DNA from: Ichthyophis bannanicus
Lineage: Eukaryota > Chordata > Amphibia > Gymnophiona > Ichthyophiidae
Direction of reading: 5' to 3'
Assembly: GCA_033557465.1 (NCBI GenBank)
Contig: CM066040.1
Span: 324,216,297-324,280,296 of the forward strand
Length of the DNA: 64,000 nt
In this document: positions 1 through 12,189 of the stretch, piece by piece
Position numbering within the stretch: the stretch's first letter is position 1
Layout: every line of letters begins with the position of its first letter
The notes under the pieces: generated by a model
The model's database searches: none
Told to the model about the DNA's origin: nothing
The model's input: only the letters and a program-made list of their open reading frames with translations
Translations under genes and position numbers: made by a program

Positions 1-1289
1 GTCCTGGAACGGGAAGAAGGATCGTCGCACCGTGTGTTCTGTCAAGGGAGAAATTACACATTTACTCCAGCTTTTTCTTAAGGAGACGGCCCCCATAGAT
101 CAAACCATGCTTTCACAAGCCAATTTTCAACATGAAATATAGACACCAGGAATCATTTTAAAACAGGGTTCTACTTTAGCAAACCGTGGCTGTTTAGTCC
201 GAGGTAAATAAGAAGCTGCCTCTTCCTTGCTTCTTTCAGGCAGCATCCCCCCCCCCCCCCCATACTATACCTGCAGTCGCATAAGTCCTGCCTCTGTGGC
301 ATCTGTAGGAATCTTGCTTTCTTTCTGACAAAGGGATGCATATGGAGTGTCACTTGGCTGGGGCTGCCGTGCACACATTTTTGCAGGAGAGAAGAGACCC
401 TACCAAATCAAACCTGCATTTTAAATTCTTAACAACTTTTTTGCTACTGCTATATCCTATTTTTTCCTTGGGATGATACTTTTTAATTGTCCCTGGTCCC
501 TTTTATTTATCACTTTACATTGCTTTATTTTTAAACAATAAAAGGCATTTTTTTATGTGTATCTTCTGAGGATTTTCTAGCACACAACATCATTAGATCT
601 TACACCTCATAGAAATGGGCCTACAGATGTTTCTGACTGCAGAGGACGCCGCATTAGAGGAAGCAGCAGGCAAGAACTAGTGCTCGCTGACTGGAGGGCA
701 ATGCACATGGGGTGAGAAGAATAGACAAACCTCTGCGAGCATTCATGGCTCTGATCGCTCTCCTCCCCTCTCCACACACATTCTTCTTTTTACCCCCAGG
801 ACAAAAATGTGCCTTGGGAGCCATTGAATTACATGTCCTTTAGGGACCCAACTAATTATTTTGACCCTAGGCACATGCCTAGTTTGTCTGCGCTTTAGTC
901 CTGCCCTAATGGCAGTTCATATTTCTACAGCCTATCTGCCAAAGACCTGGAGTCCTTGTTACCTCGTCATCCTCTAGACCAGTGCAAATGAATAGAAGTC
1001 ATGGGATCATTTATTTTTATTTTTTACAACCCAACAGAAGTTGGAAAGAATTAGAAAAAAGGGAGCGAAAAAGTCTGTCTGAGAGCAAAATAACCCTTCA
1101 AATATTTACCAGAATAGGATAAAACTTGGCATGTGGGAAAAACTGGTAAAAGACAAAGTTTGACAATGGGCCAGATCAACTGAGAGAAATAAACTCGTTC
1201 AGTGCATTTCTGTGGGAGGAGGACTTCCGGTTTCTGTAGCATAGAAACTTTCATAGAGTTAAACTTAGCAGTTTGGGTATTCTTCCTTT
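1..1289. other. intergenic DNA, no gene seen
   Basis: No coding frame with recognisable protein similarity was found on either strand. The only obvious structure is a C homopolymer near 248-262. Short open frames here have no domain or motif. Confidence 0.6.
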
Positions 1290-1910
1290 CAAATTGCCTC
1301 TTCCTTTTCTCTACTCTCCCACCCCCTAACTTTCCTCAGCTCAAAATATGCTCCCTTGCAAATGCACCCACAAAATTGCCTTATCACAAGGCAAACTGCC
1401 CACCCCTAAAACCTACCCCTGCAACACCTCCATCACTCCACAGACTGCCCCACACCAAAAATACCCTCCACAACTGTTCCACCACCTTGCCAAGTGCCCT
1501 CACCCCTGAAAACAACCGTCCCATATCTGCCAACATAATAGTTCTGTTGCTTGCTATCCGCTCACCTACCTGTTTATCGTTCATTGAAACTTTTAAAAAT
1601 TCTGTTACTTGTAAACTGCTTTGATTCTGTGAAAAGCTGGTACAGAAAAAAAAGCTATTAAATAAATAATTGGTCCCACCCATAAAATCCCCCCACAACT
1701 TCCCTACCACCCCACAAACTGCCTCCACCTCCAAACATTTCCCACCACAACTGTCCCACCTCCCTGAAAACTCCCTCACCCTCAAAACTACTTCACCGTA
1801 CCTGTCCCCACCCCCAAAACTGTCTCACAGAACTGTCCCAGCTATAGCTACCCCTCCACAGATAGAGCACATGCACAAAACAAACACATTATCATACACA
1901 CAGGCACCAG
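1290..1910. repeat. C-rich low-complexity degenerate repeat
   Basis: The + strand is very poor in G and repeats degenerate blocks of the form CCACCCCNAAAACTG, seen near 1440-1530 and again near 1680-1870. The open frames across it are proline/threonine-rich by composition only. It is interrupted near 1570-1670 by a short tail resembling an L2 3' end. Confidence 0.6.
1575..1672 (+). repeat. possible L2-like 3' tail
   Basis: The stretch contains a TGTAAACTGCTTTGA motif, then AAGCTGGTACAG and an A-rich TTAAATAAATAA end. This resembles the terminal hairpin plus TATAA/TAAATAA tail of L2-type LINEs found elsewhere in the window. The stem is degraded, so assignment is tentative. Confidence 0.35.
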
Positions 1911-2111
1911 GGTTACAAATAATTCCCTTGCTGTGATGTACTGCAGTTTAAATTATTCTCATATCTATTTATTTTCTTTTCTTTACTGTTATTTCTACTG
2001 TGAAAGCAACTGACTGAATTGTATTGCTTGCTTATTGGTTGCTATCTGTAGCCATGGGCAGGACTAAATTAAGGCATTAGCAAACTAGGAATATATCTAG
2101 GGTGCAAACTT

Positions 2112-2128
2112 TAAAACTGTGCTGTCAG
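2112..2128. repeat. target-site duplication, left copy (L1 A)
   Basis: The 17-mer taaaactgtgctgtcag occurs here and again at 9625-9641, exactly bracketing the L1-like element. This is the signature of target-primed reverse transcription. The first few T/A bases may partly belong to the element's own 3' end. Confidence 0.9.
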
Positions 2129-2306
2129 GACTTCCGGTGGCATGGTGGGCTAGGGAGGACGTGTTTTTCCTAGCTCCGGAGCCCGCTCCTCCCCCATTAG
2201 CCTTTCTTCGTTTTCCCGCAGTGACTCGTAACCGGGGGAGGTAGCCCACCCTAGCAGCTTGCTCGCAGGAAGCAGGGGTGTTGCTGATTTTGGAGCTGGT
2301 GAGGCT

Positions 2307-3113
2307 ATGGCCGCGAAGTCCGCCCGGAAAGAAAAACCCCGCGGAGCGGAGACAAAGATGGCCGAGGGGGGAGAGGAAGGCCCGACCCTAGCTGCACATG
2401 GCCTGATAGTGGCGGAGGTTTCTAAAGCCGTGGTGCAGGCTCTGGAGGATCGTCTTGGCGGGCTCGCTACCCAGCTGAGTGCGGTGGTGCAAGCTGTTTC
2501 GGACTTCAATGCACGTGTCGAACAGGCTGAGCACCGTATTAGTGCGTTGGAAGATGGCCACGATCATACCTCGGCTCGGATTCAAAAGCTGGAAGATCAA
2601 TTGCTTAAGCAAGCTGAGAAGTTAGAGGACCTGGAAAACAGGAGCCGCCGCAATAACTTGCGGTTTATTGGTATACCGGAGTCGGTGAGGGAGGTAGATC
2701 TGCGTGGCTACCTGACAAAATGGATTCCTGAGCACCTACCGCTGGCCGAGGGACTGGGAGAGATCGTCCTAGAGCGTGCTCATCGGCTGGGACCGTACCG
2801 TGAAGGCGATAACAGACCGAGAGCCGTCATCGCTAGATTCCTCAATGCGGCCCAGAAAGAGGGAGTCCTGCGGGCGGCTCGGCAGCGGCGCCGTGGGGGA
2901 AGCGGCACCAACACTCTCCTTATCTTTCAAGACTACTCTGCGGGAGTCAATACGCGCCGGAGAGCCTATAAAGATGTGTGTAGCCTGCTCGTGGAGAAGG
3001 GCATTCGTTTTACGCTGGCCTACCCTGCCCGTCTGAGAGTGGACTGCGATGGGGGGCAGAGGCTGTTTTCATCCCCCGAGGAAGCCATGGTGTACTGCCA
3101 ACAGCGTGGTTGA
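2307..3113 (+). CDS. L1-type ORF1 protein (RNA chaperone)
   Basis: Encodes about 268 residues from the ATG at 2307, the first ATG of the frame, with G at -3 and +4. The open frame extends upstream to 2259 only through a TTG codon. Residues ~20-110 form a coiled coil with heptads of the type ALEDRLGGLATQLSAVV and end in the hallmark LEDLENRSRRNN. After it comes an RRM-like segment starting LRFIGIPE, with ERAHRLG, then a C-terminal domain with IRFTLAYPARLRV. In known L1s this protein trimerises, coats element RNA and chaperones it in the retrotransposition RNP. No internal stop or frameshift is visible, so this copy may still be translatable. Confidence 0.9.
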   Translation: MAAKSARKEKPRGAETKMAEGGEEGPTLAAHGLIVAEVSKAVVQALEDRLGGLATQLSAVVQAVSDFNARVEQAEHRISALEDGHDHTSARIQKLEDQLLKQAEKLEDLENRSRRNNLRFIGIPESVREVDLRGYLTKWIPEHLPLAEGLGEIVLERAHRLGPYREGDNRPRAVIARFLNAAQKEGVLRAARQRRRGGSGTNTLLIFQDYSAGVNTRRRAYKDVCSLLVEKGIRFTLAYPARLRVDCDGGQRLFSSPEEAMVYCQQRG

Positions 3114-5206
3114 TGGAGTCGGCCCTTACCTGGAACGGCAGTATCGAGCTCTGGCTGACTGCGGCCCTGAACAGTGCTTCGTGTACGAGGGGACCTTGTC
3201 GGCCTGCTCATAGGGCAGTAAGTGCTTAATGTGGAGCCTGCCCTTTGGACTGCTTGTGGACCCGGGTCCTGTTTAGACCCAAAGAGTTTTTGTTCCTGCC
3301 TGTTTTGTTTGTTTGCACGTTTGTTTAGTTGCCATTATGTGTGCTGAATTTAATGGGGCTGTGGTCTTTGGCTGGGTGGGGGAGGAGGGTAGGACGGTTA
3401 TCCACTGTTATGATGTATTGCTGTGTGCTTCTCTGGTGGCATGTAGGTCCCCGGGGAGGTGGGAGGCATTCTCTTGGGGTGCTCCCTATGGCGGGAGCGG
3501 AGCTATGCTTGGGCTGCTTGTGGTGGGATCGCGGCAGAGGCGCTTTTACCTTTCAACTCTCTTATGGCGGGAAGAGGCCTGGTATGTTTGAACTTTGGGC
3601 GCCCCGCGGTTTTCTCAGACTGGGTTGTAATTTGCGGCTCTGAGGCATCGTCCCCGGTGGTTCTCTCCCTCGGGAGGGAAGCGGCGCGGAGGGCCTGCAG
3701 CTGGGGTCCCTGCTGAGGGGGTGGTTTGTTGGTTGTTCCCCATCACTAACTTTGCCTTATTTGCATACTTTCCTTCTCTATACTAACAGGTCAGTTAGGC
3801 GAGTGCACTCTTTTACCTACGTGGCATGATGTACCTTGGCGCTGGGTCATAACTTGCCCAGCATCAGGGGCCTCTTTAGGTATTAAGTAACTAGACCCTG
3901 ACCTCACGTTTGTCCCACCTATCAGGGAATGGCTTTTAGCGCTGCGCAGGCACCAGGTGGCTGGGGCCTAATTGCCCGGTTTCTTTCTCTTCTGGCTCTC
4001 TTATCCCCTTTCACATGCTCTTTCGCACTCACTGGGGGCTCTTTTTGAATCTTCTGAATTTCCCAAGCCTCGGCCTTGAGCTCCCCGTGCTCTCTGAATC
4101 TCCGGGTTGGTGTCTTCCCAGACCTTTTGTTGGGCCTCTCTTCTGCCTGGAGTGAGGGCGCTGGCCTATGTGTTGTCCCTGGATAAGTTTTACACAGACG
4201 GGGCATTGGGTGGCCACTGCCCCTCTTCGCGCCCATCGCTGAGTATGGCTGCTGTTAATTGTCACTATTGGGGGCTTCCGTGGTGGTGGTGGGGGGCATC
4301 CCTGTTCTTCTGGTTTCTCAACTACTTGGATTGCCCTTCTCTGTTTCCCTGTACTCTTTCATATTTTCATATAGATTCTCCAATACCTCTCGTCTCAGTC
4401 TCCTACTGCTTAACTTCTCTTGGCTGAGGGGCAGGCTGTGGCTGGGGAGCGGTATAACAGGGGGGGGAGGGGATCGGGTGTTCCCCTGGACATTGGAAAC
4501 GCGCCCCCACTGTAGTTTGTCTTCAAAAAGGGAAGGGGGGTGTCCCGGGGCCTTTTAGTGCTGATGAGAATGGCTTGTACAGCTGGGTAGATCCCCACTA
4601 CGTTTGTTGGTGAGGGGCCGGCTGGCCAATGTGAACCGTAGGAGGCCGAAGGCGTGGCCCGGTGGGCTCATACTGTAGCGGGCCCAAACCGGGGGGCTGC
4701 TGCCTCCGCTAGTGCGGGGATAGCGCTCCCCTATTTCCTTTTCTTTCCTCAATGTATGCCTTTGCATTCATTCCCCCGATGATCTTATCTCCCCTGAGGG
4801 TGTTTATTGGGGATGATGGGGACGAATGGATGTAGTTTGTTGGGGAGGAGCGGGTGGGGCTGCATGCCCACGGAGGGTAGGTGGAGCCAGGATGGCTGGC
4901 GGTGGATGTGTGGATGGGTTGAATGGGGATGCCGTTGGGGAAGGGTGGGTGGGGGGGTTGGGGGGGGGGGTAGGCAGGGGGGTCTGTTAAGTTCGGGGGG
5001 GAATGGGGAGGACGCTGTAGTATGGCTGAGAGTGCGGGATGGCTGTGCTTTGGAGAGTGTGTGGGGGATTGGTTTGAATGTGTCGGGTGATTGGTTCTTT
5101 GGGTGTATCCCGAATAAGCAGCCTTGGCGAGGGGCCCTAGGCTGGGGGGGCTCTTATGCCGGTGCACGACCGGTTTTACAGAAATGGTATCCTGATTTGA
5201 GGAGGG
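3114..5206 (+). other. long ORF1-ORF2 spacer of L1 A
   Basis: About 2.1 kb separate the ORF1 stop from ORF2. The stretch is G-rich near the end (4900-5000 has several runs of seven or more G). No frame in it shows similarity to a known protein. No flanking duplication or terminal repeat betrays a later insertion, so it appears to belong to the element. It may hold an internal promoter or translation signal for ORF2, but nothing in the sequence proves this. Confidence 0.6.
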
Positions 5207-8200
5207 GTGGTAGCTAGGAATACACGCATAGTTTCTTGGAATGTCTGCGGACTGGGATCCCCGGTAAAACGCTACAAGGTTTTACAATATCTGCGGCGAC
5301 AGAGGGCAGATGTGGTTTTGTTGCAGGAGACTCACCAATCGGAGGCGGAACATCAGAAGCTGGGCTCGGGCTCTATTGCTCATGTGTATGGTGCTCCTGC
5401 GGTGGGGAAGAAGCGGGGAGTAACCATTCTTATTGGTAAATCGGTTAGCTGGACCGAGGAGAAAGTAGTGTCGGATGTTGATGGCCGGTATGTGGGTGTC
5501 TGGGGGAGGCTGGCGGGGAGTAAGGTGCTGCTATGCTCGGTGTATGGTCCGAATACCTATGATGTTCGTTTTTTTCAGAATCTCTCCCAGTTGTTGTCGG
5601 AGGCTAGTGGCTATCAGGTAATTATGGGTGGTGACTTCAATGAGGTCTTGGATGTCGGCCTAGATAGGACTGGCGTTTCGGAGGGTGGGAGCCGCCGGGG
5701 GCGACAGCGTTTGAAGGGTTTGTGTGAGGCTTATGGTTTAGTAGATATTTGGAGGGTGTTGCACCCCGGAGATCGCGACTATACTCATAGGTCCAGGGCG
5801 CATGGTACATGGTCACGTATCGACTATTTTTTAGTTGCGGAATCAGTCTTTACCTGGACATCCCGGGCGGACATAGGATCTCTTGTTATATCTGACCACG
5901 CCATAGTGATCCTGGAGCTGGGAGGGCAGGGCCGCTCGGCGGGCCGGTTGTGGAGATATCCCCTGGAGCTGTGTGGAGATGCCTCCTTTGAGGCATTCCT
6001 GCGGCAGCGCTGGAGAGAGTATGAATCCCAGAACGGGTTGCCCGATGTGTCTCCGGCTCTCCTTTGGGAGGCCGGGAAAGCGGTACTCCGTGGTGATATT
6101 ATTAGTTATCTTAGTCAGCGACGCAAACGAATGGCTCAGCAGATACTCCAACTGGAGCGGGACTTAGGTAAAGCGCGTCGAGCGGTGGCTGGTAACAAAA
6201 CCGCGGCCGCTCAGCGTAAACTCCGGGAGTTGCAGACAGAGTTGGAGATGTTGCTCCATCGGCGAGCCCAGAAGTCGATGTTATATTACCGGTATCGGCT
6301 GTCTCGCTTTGGGAACAAGGCTGGAAGATTGATGTCCTCGTTGTTGCGTCCCGCCGGGGGTTCTCGGCAGATAGGGGCGATAAAGAAAACGGATGGTACT
6401 ATCACTCGGGATACCGCTGAAATTGAGAAGGTCTTCACAGCCTTTTACCAACATCTTTACGCAAGTGATGGTGATAGGGAAGTGGAAGGGCGCCTCCTAC
6501 TTGAGCGGTGTGGGTTGCCGCGTATCGCAGCTGATCATCTGGAGGTCCTCAATCAACCCCTCTCGGGGCAAGAGGTTCAGGCCGCTATCCGGTCCTTGAA
6601 GAACGGGAAGGCCCCGGGAGTAGATGGGTATCGTAGCGAATTCTACAAAACGCTGGGAGCCGCTGTGGTGCCTCCCTTGATAGGATACTTTGAGGACCTC
6701 ATTCAGCGTGGCCATTTTCCGTTTGAAGCCAATAAGGCCTTGATAACTATCTTACCTAAACCAGGGAGGGATCCCCTCCAGCCGAGTTCTTACCGTCCTA
6801 TCTCGTTGCTCAATGTGGACCTTAAGCTTCTTGCTAAAATAATGGCGGATCGGTTGGCGATCTACCTCCCTTTGTTGATCCATGGCGACCAGGTGGGATT
6901 TGTGCGTGGACGTCAGGTTGCGCGCAGCCTGCAGCGGATTTTGTTATCACTTGGGGCGGGGCGCATGTCTGGAGACCCCTCGCTTCTAATCAGTTTCGAT
7001 GCCGAGAAGGCTTTTGATCGGGTCAACTGGGGGTTTATGTATCAGGTGCTGGACGCCGTGGGGATTGGTGGGTTTTTTGTGGACGTGGTCCGCTTGCTTT
7101 ATGCGCATCCTACTGGGGCGATTCTGATTAACGGGACTATGTCGGCGGACTTTGTTATTCAGAAGGGTACCCGGCAGGGTTGCCCACTCTCGCCCCTTCT
7201 CTTCGTTCTTTCGCTAGAGCCCCTTCTGACTCTCATTAGAACATCTTCGCTATTTCGAGGGGTTCGGATGGGGAGTGAGGAGTTCCGTCTTGCTGCTTTC
7301 GCCGACGATCTGTTGGTTCATCTGGGAGATCCAGTGGCGGGTCTTCCTTGCTTAATCAAGCTTATTCAGGAGTATGGGGAACCATCCGGGCTTCGCCTCA
7401 ACTTTGACAAGTCAGAGGCGCTCTTTTTGGCCCCTGCGGCGCATCCTGGGTGGCAGGGGCCCTTTCCTTTGCGGTGGGCGAGTGGATCCTTTAAGTACTT
7501 GGGCATATGTCTACCGGCACGACTGGAGGATTTATACCAGCTTAACATTTCTAAAATTTTGCGGGAGGTGAAAGCCTGTGTGGATCGGTGGAGTGACCTA
7601 CCGCTGTCCCTGGGGGGTCGCATCGCTCTTTGTAAGATGGCGATTTTTCCAAAGATCCTCTACCCATTACAGATACTCCCGCTGTTTCTCCGACGTGTTG
7701 ACCTTCGGCAACTGGAGCGCTTATTTAACAGGCTCCTCTGGAGGGGACGGAGACCTCGGGTACGTCTGGCGATATTGCAGCAACCCTGGGAGTTGGGCGG
7801 GATGGGTTTCCCTGATATTCGGCGCTATAATGTGGCATGTTTGCTACGTTATGTTCGTGATTGGTTATGGGATCTGACCGTATGCTCCCCCTTGGAGTTG
7901 TGGATGGCTGCGCTGGCGCCTTTTCATCTGCGATACCTGCTGCATGCCCCGTCGATTAAGAATGTCCCCCCGGACTTTCGGGAGTACCTTCTTAGGCCTA
8001 TCCGATCGGCATGGCGTTTCTTTTGTGCTGGGCGTCGGCTCTCCCCAGTGCACACCCCTTATCTGCCTATTCGGGGCAACGCCGACTTTATTCCGGGCCT
8101 GGGGCGCTCTCCTTTTCAGCACTGGGAATCTCTTGGGATTGTGAACTTAGAACATGTGTTGAACTCTGAAGGGACTATGTTGTCGTTTGCTGAGTTGCGT

Positions 8201-9018
8201 TGTTCTTATGCGCTGGGGGTTTGGGATGTTTTCGCTATTATCAACTTCGGAGTTATCTCAGTACGCTCCCTTTAGCGGCCTTACGTGGGGAGGTCTGTTC
8301 GACGATCGAGTTGGCACTGATGGGGGGGGACAGGGGAGATCGCGTGTCTGGTCTCCATCGAATGCTGTGGGACGGTGTGTCCCCGTTGGCAATGGATACT
8401 GTGGCGGCTGCTTGGTCCCAAGAATTGGGGGAAGTGGTTGGCGCGGAGCAACTATTGGGGGGGCTGGCAGCTATTCCGACCCTCAGCTCTCAAGTAACTC
8501 ATCGTGATACCCAGTTTCGGGTTGCGCGTCGTCTTTATTTTGCTCCCTTGAGGGCCTGGCGGGCGGGCATAGGAGTGCATCATTGTTGTCCCCGCTGCGG
8601 GCAAGATCGGGCAACTCTGGGCCACATGTTCTGGGCGTGCCCCAGGGCCCGAGCTTTCTGGGATAGGGTGGGGGACCATCTTCATCGCTGCCTTCCGGGG
8701 TTGGAGTCTCTGAATGCACGGAATGTGGTGTTAGATATCTGGGGAGATGAAAGGGGGGACACCCTGGAACCTACGCAAGTATGTTGGTTACGTCTGGCAC
8801 TGCTGTTGGCGCGTCTGACGGTATTGCATCAGTGGTTGGATGTGCGGGGACCGTTATATGGACTCTGGCGAGTGCGGCTGCATAATGCCCTGCTTCTGGA
8901 TCAATTACATGCCGCGGGAGTTGAAAGAAGATGGCACCGCTTCCTGCAGATGTGGGGACCTCACGTGCAACTGCTCCCTGCAGGGGTGCGGCGGCGGATT
9001 TCTAGGCGTCCCATCTAG
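5207..9018 (+). pseudogene. L1-type ORF2 (endonuclease-RT), one frameshift
   Basis: Multifunctional LINE protein. The N-terminal APE-like endonuclease shows IVSWNVCGLGS, VLLQETH, MGGDFNEV, SRIDYF and SDHAIV. The RT shows SSYRPISLLNVD, FDAEKAFDRVNW, GTRQGCPLSPLLF and the catalytic FADD at 7298-7309. The C-terminal zinc-like motif is CCPRCGQDRATLGHMFWAC near 8585-8640. The frame opens with GTG at 5207, right after an in-frame TGA (5198-5200). No ATG lies in a sensible position, so the original start was probably lost by an A-to-G change. At a T run around 8229-8232 the frame shifts: the first frame closes at 8275 and coding similarity continues in the next frame to 9018. That is one net lost base in an ORF otherwise open for about 1,270 codons. 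Confidence 0.9.
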
Positions 9019-9624
9019 ACAGTGGGGTTGAGAGCATGCCCGGATACGATTGGTGGGTGGCTGTCGGGTGAAAGAGGTGAGCCTTGGATGGATTGTTAGC
9101 TCTCCCTTGACACTTCTGTCTTCCCATATCTCGTTCTGATTAGTTGTCCAATTGGGGAGGGGGGGGGGGTATGGATCGGGACCTGACCTGATGCTTTGGG
9201 ATAGCGGGTGACCTGGGAGAAGGGTCAACCCTAGGCCTCGCTTTGACTTAGTAGGAGGGAGTGTGATAGGGTCCGGGATCCGACACTGGGGGTGGGGGCG
9301 GGGAGGTAGTTGGGGGGTAAAGGGGGAGGTAACCTAAGGGGGGGAGCTGGCGATAGGTGGAGTGGGTAGGCCGTCCTGGTTATGGGAAGGTGGGTGGTCC
9401 CCTTCTGTATGCTTTATCACTGGACACTCGTTTGTTTTCCCAGTGGCGGCTGCGCGCTCTCTCTGACATGTATGGGTGCTTTTGACTTTCTTGATACTCT
9501 ACCTTTGTGGTAGTAGCGAACATTTGTGTAGTAGCATTATACTGTTTTGCTTGTCTACAAAACTGTTGTTGTCTGTTTTACTATGATATGTCTGTGATTT
9601 TTTGTGAATAAAACAGAGTTACCA
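9019..9624 (+). other. 3' UTR of L1 A
   Basis: About 600 bases after the ORF2 stop, with G tracts near 9157-9168 and 9285-9340, and ending in an AATAAA signal at 9606-9613 just before the 3' target-site copy. There is almost no poly(A). Confidence 0.7.
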
Positions 9625-9641
9625 TAAAACTGTGCTGTCAG
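9625..9641. repeat. target-site duplication, right copy (L1 A)
   Basis: Same 17-mer as at 2112-2128. It marks the exact 3' end of the L1-like insertion. Confidence 0.9.
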
Positions 9642-9773
9642 ATGTGTTCCTAATTTTGGGAAGTTAGGATTGAAAACTCTGGCTTTTTTCAGGAATCTGC
9701 TGATTTTTTACGTTAATGTCTGAAAGCTAGAAAGAAGGTTACGTGTCTGGACATTTTTCAGAGTTTAAACTTG

Positions 9774-9934
9774 ATCTCCAGGAACAAGCAGGAATGTAGT
9801 CTTCACATATGGGTATTGTCGGTACTGACGGAGCCTGCGTGAGAACACTCCCCAGCATTCAATAGGAAAGCCTTTGGGAGCATCCCACAGTGCCTGCGTG
9901 CTGCCTTTCCCACCTTTCCAACTGTCCCTCTCCA
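9774..9934. repeat. left inverted terminal repeat, DIRS A
   Basis: Reads atctccaggaacaagcagg at the outer end and is the reverse complement of 16867-17024 with scattered mismatches. It includes the conserved block tcttcacatatggg. Confidence 0.85.
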
Positions 9935-10178
9935 CGTCTTCGTTTTCTGCGGAGCCGACAGGTCGCATACCCTGTCTCTGCAAAAATTTTTGTCTTTAAT
10001 CTTTGGTTTTGTGGTTGCGTCTGCCTTCCCTTGACGCTATACCGGTACCGCCGGTTCTTTCTTTCTTTCTTCTAAAAAAACAAAACAAACTATAGTTTCT
10101 GAAGTGGTTTACTTCAGAAACCTTTTTTCTTTAGTACTAGGCGCCATTTTGAGCACTAGGCCCAATTTTTCCTTAAAA

Positions 10179-12000
10179 ATGGAAAAATCTGCTTCAGGTT
10201 TTAAGAAATGTTCTAAATGTGGCGGTACCATTTCCGTCACCGACACCTATGATTGGTGTCTCAAATGTTTAGGTCCTGACCACTCTATTTCAGAGTGCCT
10301 CTCCTGTGGAATGATGTCAGAAAGAGACCAGCAGAACTGAGCTGCTAAACTTATCACCCTTTTTCCCTCAGACGTGGCATCTGTTGCATCGACGTCCTCT
10401 AGGGCTTCATCTTCCTCCCATGGATCTCAGGTAATTAAACATAATCTAGCCGGTCCTCAAAGGGTAGATCTCCTTCTAAGTATCGAGATGCCCCTGGCAT
10501 TGACCTTGAGGAATTTTCACCGGCACACTGCCCCGGCGGGAGGCTTCGGCTTCGGCATCCAAAGCACTAATGGGGCTCCAGGATGTTCTTGAGGCCTCAA
10601 CCTCGGCAGAACTACTGGCGCCATGCTCTGGGGTTCCGGACGCTTCTACCGGTACCGACACCCAAGCATCGGCAGCGTCAATAGACCAGAGATTTCTTGC
10701 TATCGAACGCAGTCTAGCAGCTCTTCTCACGGCTTCGGTACCGTTAAAACCGCTTCAGACACCTCAACCGACACCGGTACCGACTGCATCGACATCGGCG
10801 GGTATGCCACCCGTACCGAGTCATGCGTCTCTCTCCGGCATTGACAGATCGGTACCTGAACAACCCGATACCGACTTTGATCGATACCGGTACCGTGCTT
10901 TGCACGATCACCGGGATCGGAGATATTTTGAATCCTCGAATGAGACTGAAGACTCCGAAGACTCTGCCGATACCAGAGTACTTCTCCCCGAGGATTTCTC
11001 TTCTCCTCAGCGCAGAATGTCTCCGTCAGAGGATATGTCCTTTCAGGACTTTATCCGTGATGTGACCCGAGGCCTTTCCATCACAGTAGCTCCTGAAAAA
11101 GAGCCTAGGGCAAAGGAGTTGGAAATCCTCCAATACCCTAAGGCTCCCAAAGAGGCAGCTACTCTGCCTATTCATGAGATCTTACATGATCTTATGCTAA
11201 GGATGTGGGAAACACCTTTAACCATATCTCCTCATTCTCAAAGACTCGATACCATGTATCAAGTTCCACCTTGTCCTGGCTTTCAAAAAACTCAATTACC
11301 ACACCATTCAATGGTGGTGGAGTCAGCCATGAGAAGGATGAAAAGTTCAAAGAGACATGCATCCAATCCTCCAGGTCGTGAATGCAGGACTCTCGATGCC
11401 TTTGGGTGTCAATGCTTCCAAGCTTCCATGCTCTCAGCTAGGATCAGTTCCTATATCTTGTATATGGGAATGTTCCTTAAAGAGGTCCCAGGAGACATGG
11501 AGCTTATGAGCCCCCTTCTTCCCGATAACAAAAGGCAAGACTATCTTACTCTTGTCAAACATGCTCAGGATGTTTCCAAGTTTGTTAATCGTGCAGCCTT
11601 TGACTGTTTTGAGTGCATAAGCAGAACCTCTGCTATTGCCATTGGTGCACGTCAGATCGCCTGGCTTCAGGCATCTGACTTGGAAATTTGGGTACAGGAT
11701 AAATTAGGAAACATTCCTTGCACAGGAGAAAATCTCTTTGGCAAGAATTGGCAGGAGAAGGCTAATGAAATAGATGCTGACAATATCACATGGATAGACT
11801 GTCCAAATCTACAGCCGATCCTGCAAAGAAAAGATCCTCTAAGAAAACATTTTTCAATAAGAAAAAGAAGTTGTATCTTTCCTGTACCCAACAGGGACAC
11901 CGTTCAGGTCAGACTGCCCAAACGCGACAGCAACAACAACCCAGACAACAAAAGAAGCCAAAAGCTGCAAAACCTCAGCCGCTCAGCATGCTCAGCCTCC
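10179..12000 (+). pseudogene. DIRS Gag-like protein, broken
   Basis: Starts at the ATG at 10179. The N-terminal Cys/His motif (C-x2-C, then CLKCLGPDH, then CLSCG) is shared with copies B and C and probably binds zinc. A TGA at 10338-10340 interrupts it. The frame continues, then shifts between about 10460 and 10570. A long frame from 10570 carries a Ser/Thr-rich region and conserved blocks such as FQDFIRDVTRG, ELEILQYPKAPKEA, LRMWETP, GFQKTQLPHHSMV and LYMGMFL. Near 11800 it shifts again into a Lys/Gln-rich C-terminus. In DIRS elements this protein is the presumed capsid/nucleoprotein. With one stop and two frameshifts it cannot be translated whole. Confidence 0.85.
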
Positions 12001-12189
12001 TCAGGGGCTTTGACTCCCTTCTAGAGAACTTCACCTTCCTGCCCCTGAAGGGTCCAGAACCCTTAACCATCCCAGGCAGGTTATGTCATTTTGCCCACAG
12101 ATGGTACCAAATAACAGCAGAAAATTGGATTCTGTCCATTATACGAGAGGGGTACAAGCTTTATTTTCACAACCTGCCCCCTCCTACAA

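Larger units (their letters stand above)
2129..9625 (+). mobile_element. full-length L1-like LINE (copy A)
   Basis: A 7.5-kb non-LTR retrotransposon bounded by a perfect 17-bp target-site duplication. It has a GC-rich 5' UTR starting gacttccggtgg, an L1-type ORF1 at 2307-3113, an unusually long inter-ORF spacer of 2.1 kb, ORF2 (endonuclease, RT, C-terminal zinc motif) at 5207-9018, and a G-rich 3' UTR ending in gaataaaacag without a long poly(A). ORF1 is intact. ORF2 has one visible frameshift and lacks an ATG. The intact duplication and few lesions point to a fairly recent insertion. ORF1 architecture (coiled coil plus RRM-like domain) and ORF2 order fit the L1 clade. Confidence 0.92.

Noticed and set aside
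1202..1936. Threonine/proline-rich frames on both strands
   Set aside because: They lie in the C-rich degenerate repeat and have no protein motif.
4709..5167. Minus-strand proline-rich open frame of 152 codons
   Set aside because: It is the complement of G-rich spacer DNA in L1 A; composition explains it and no domain is seen.
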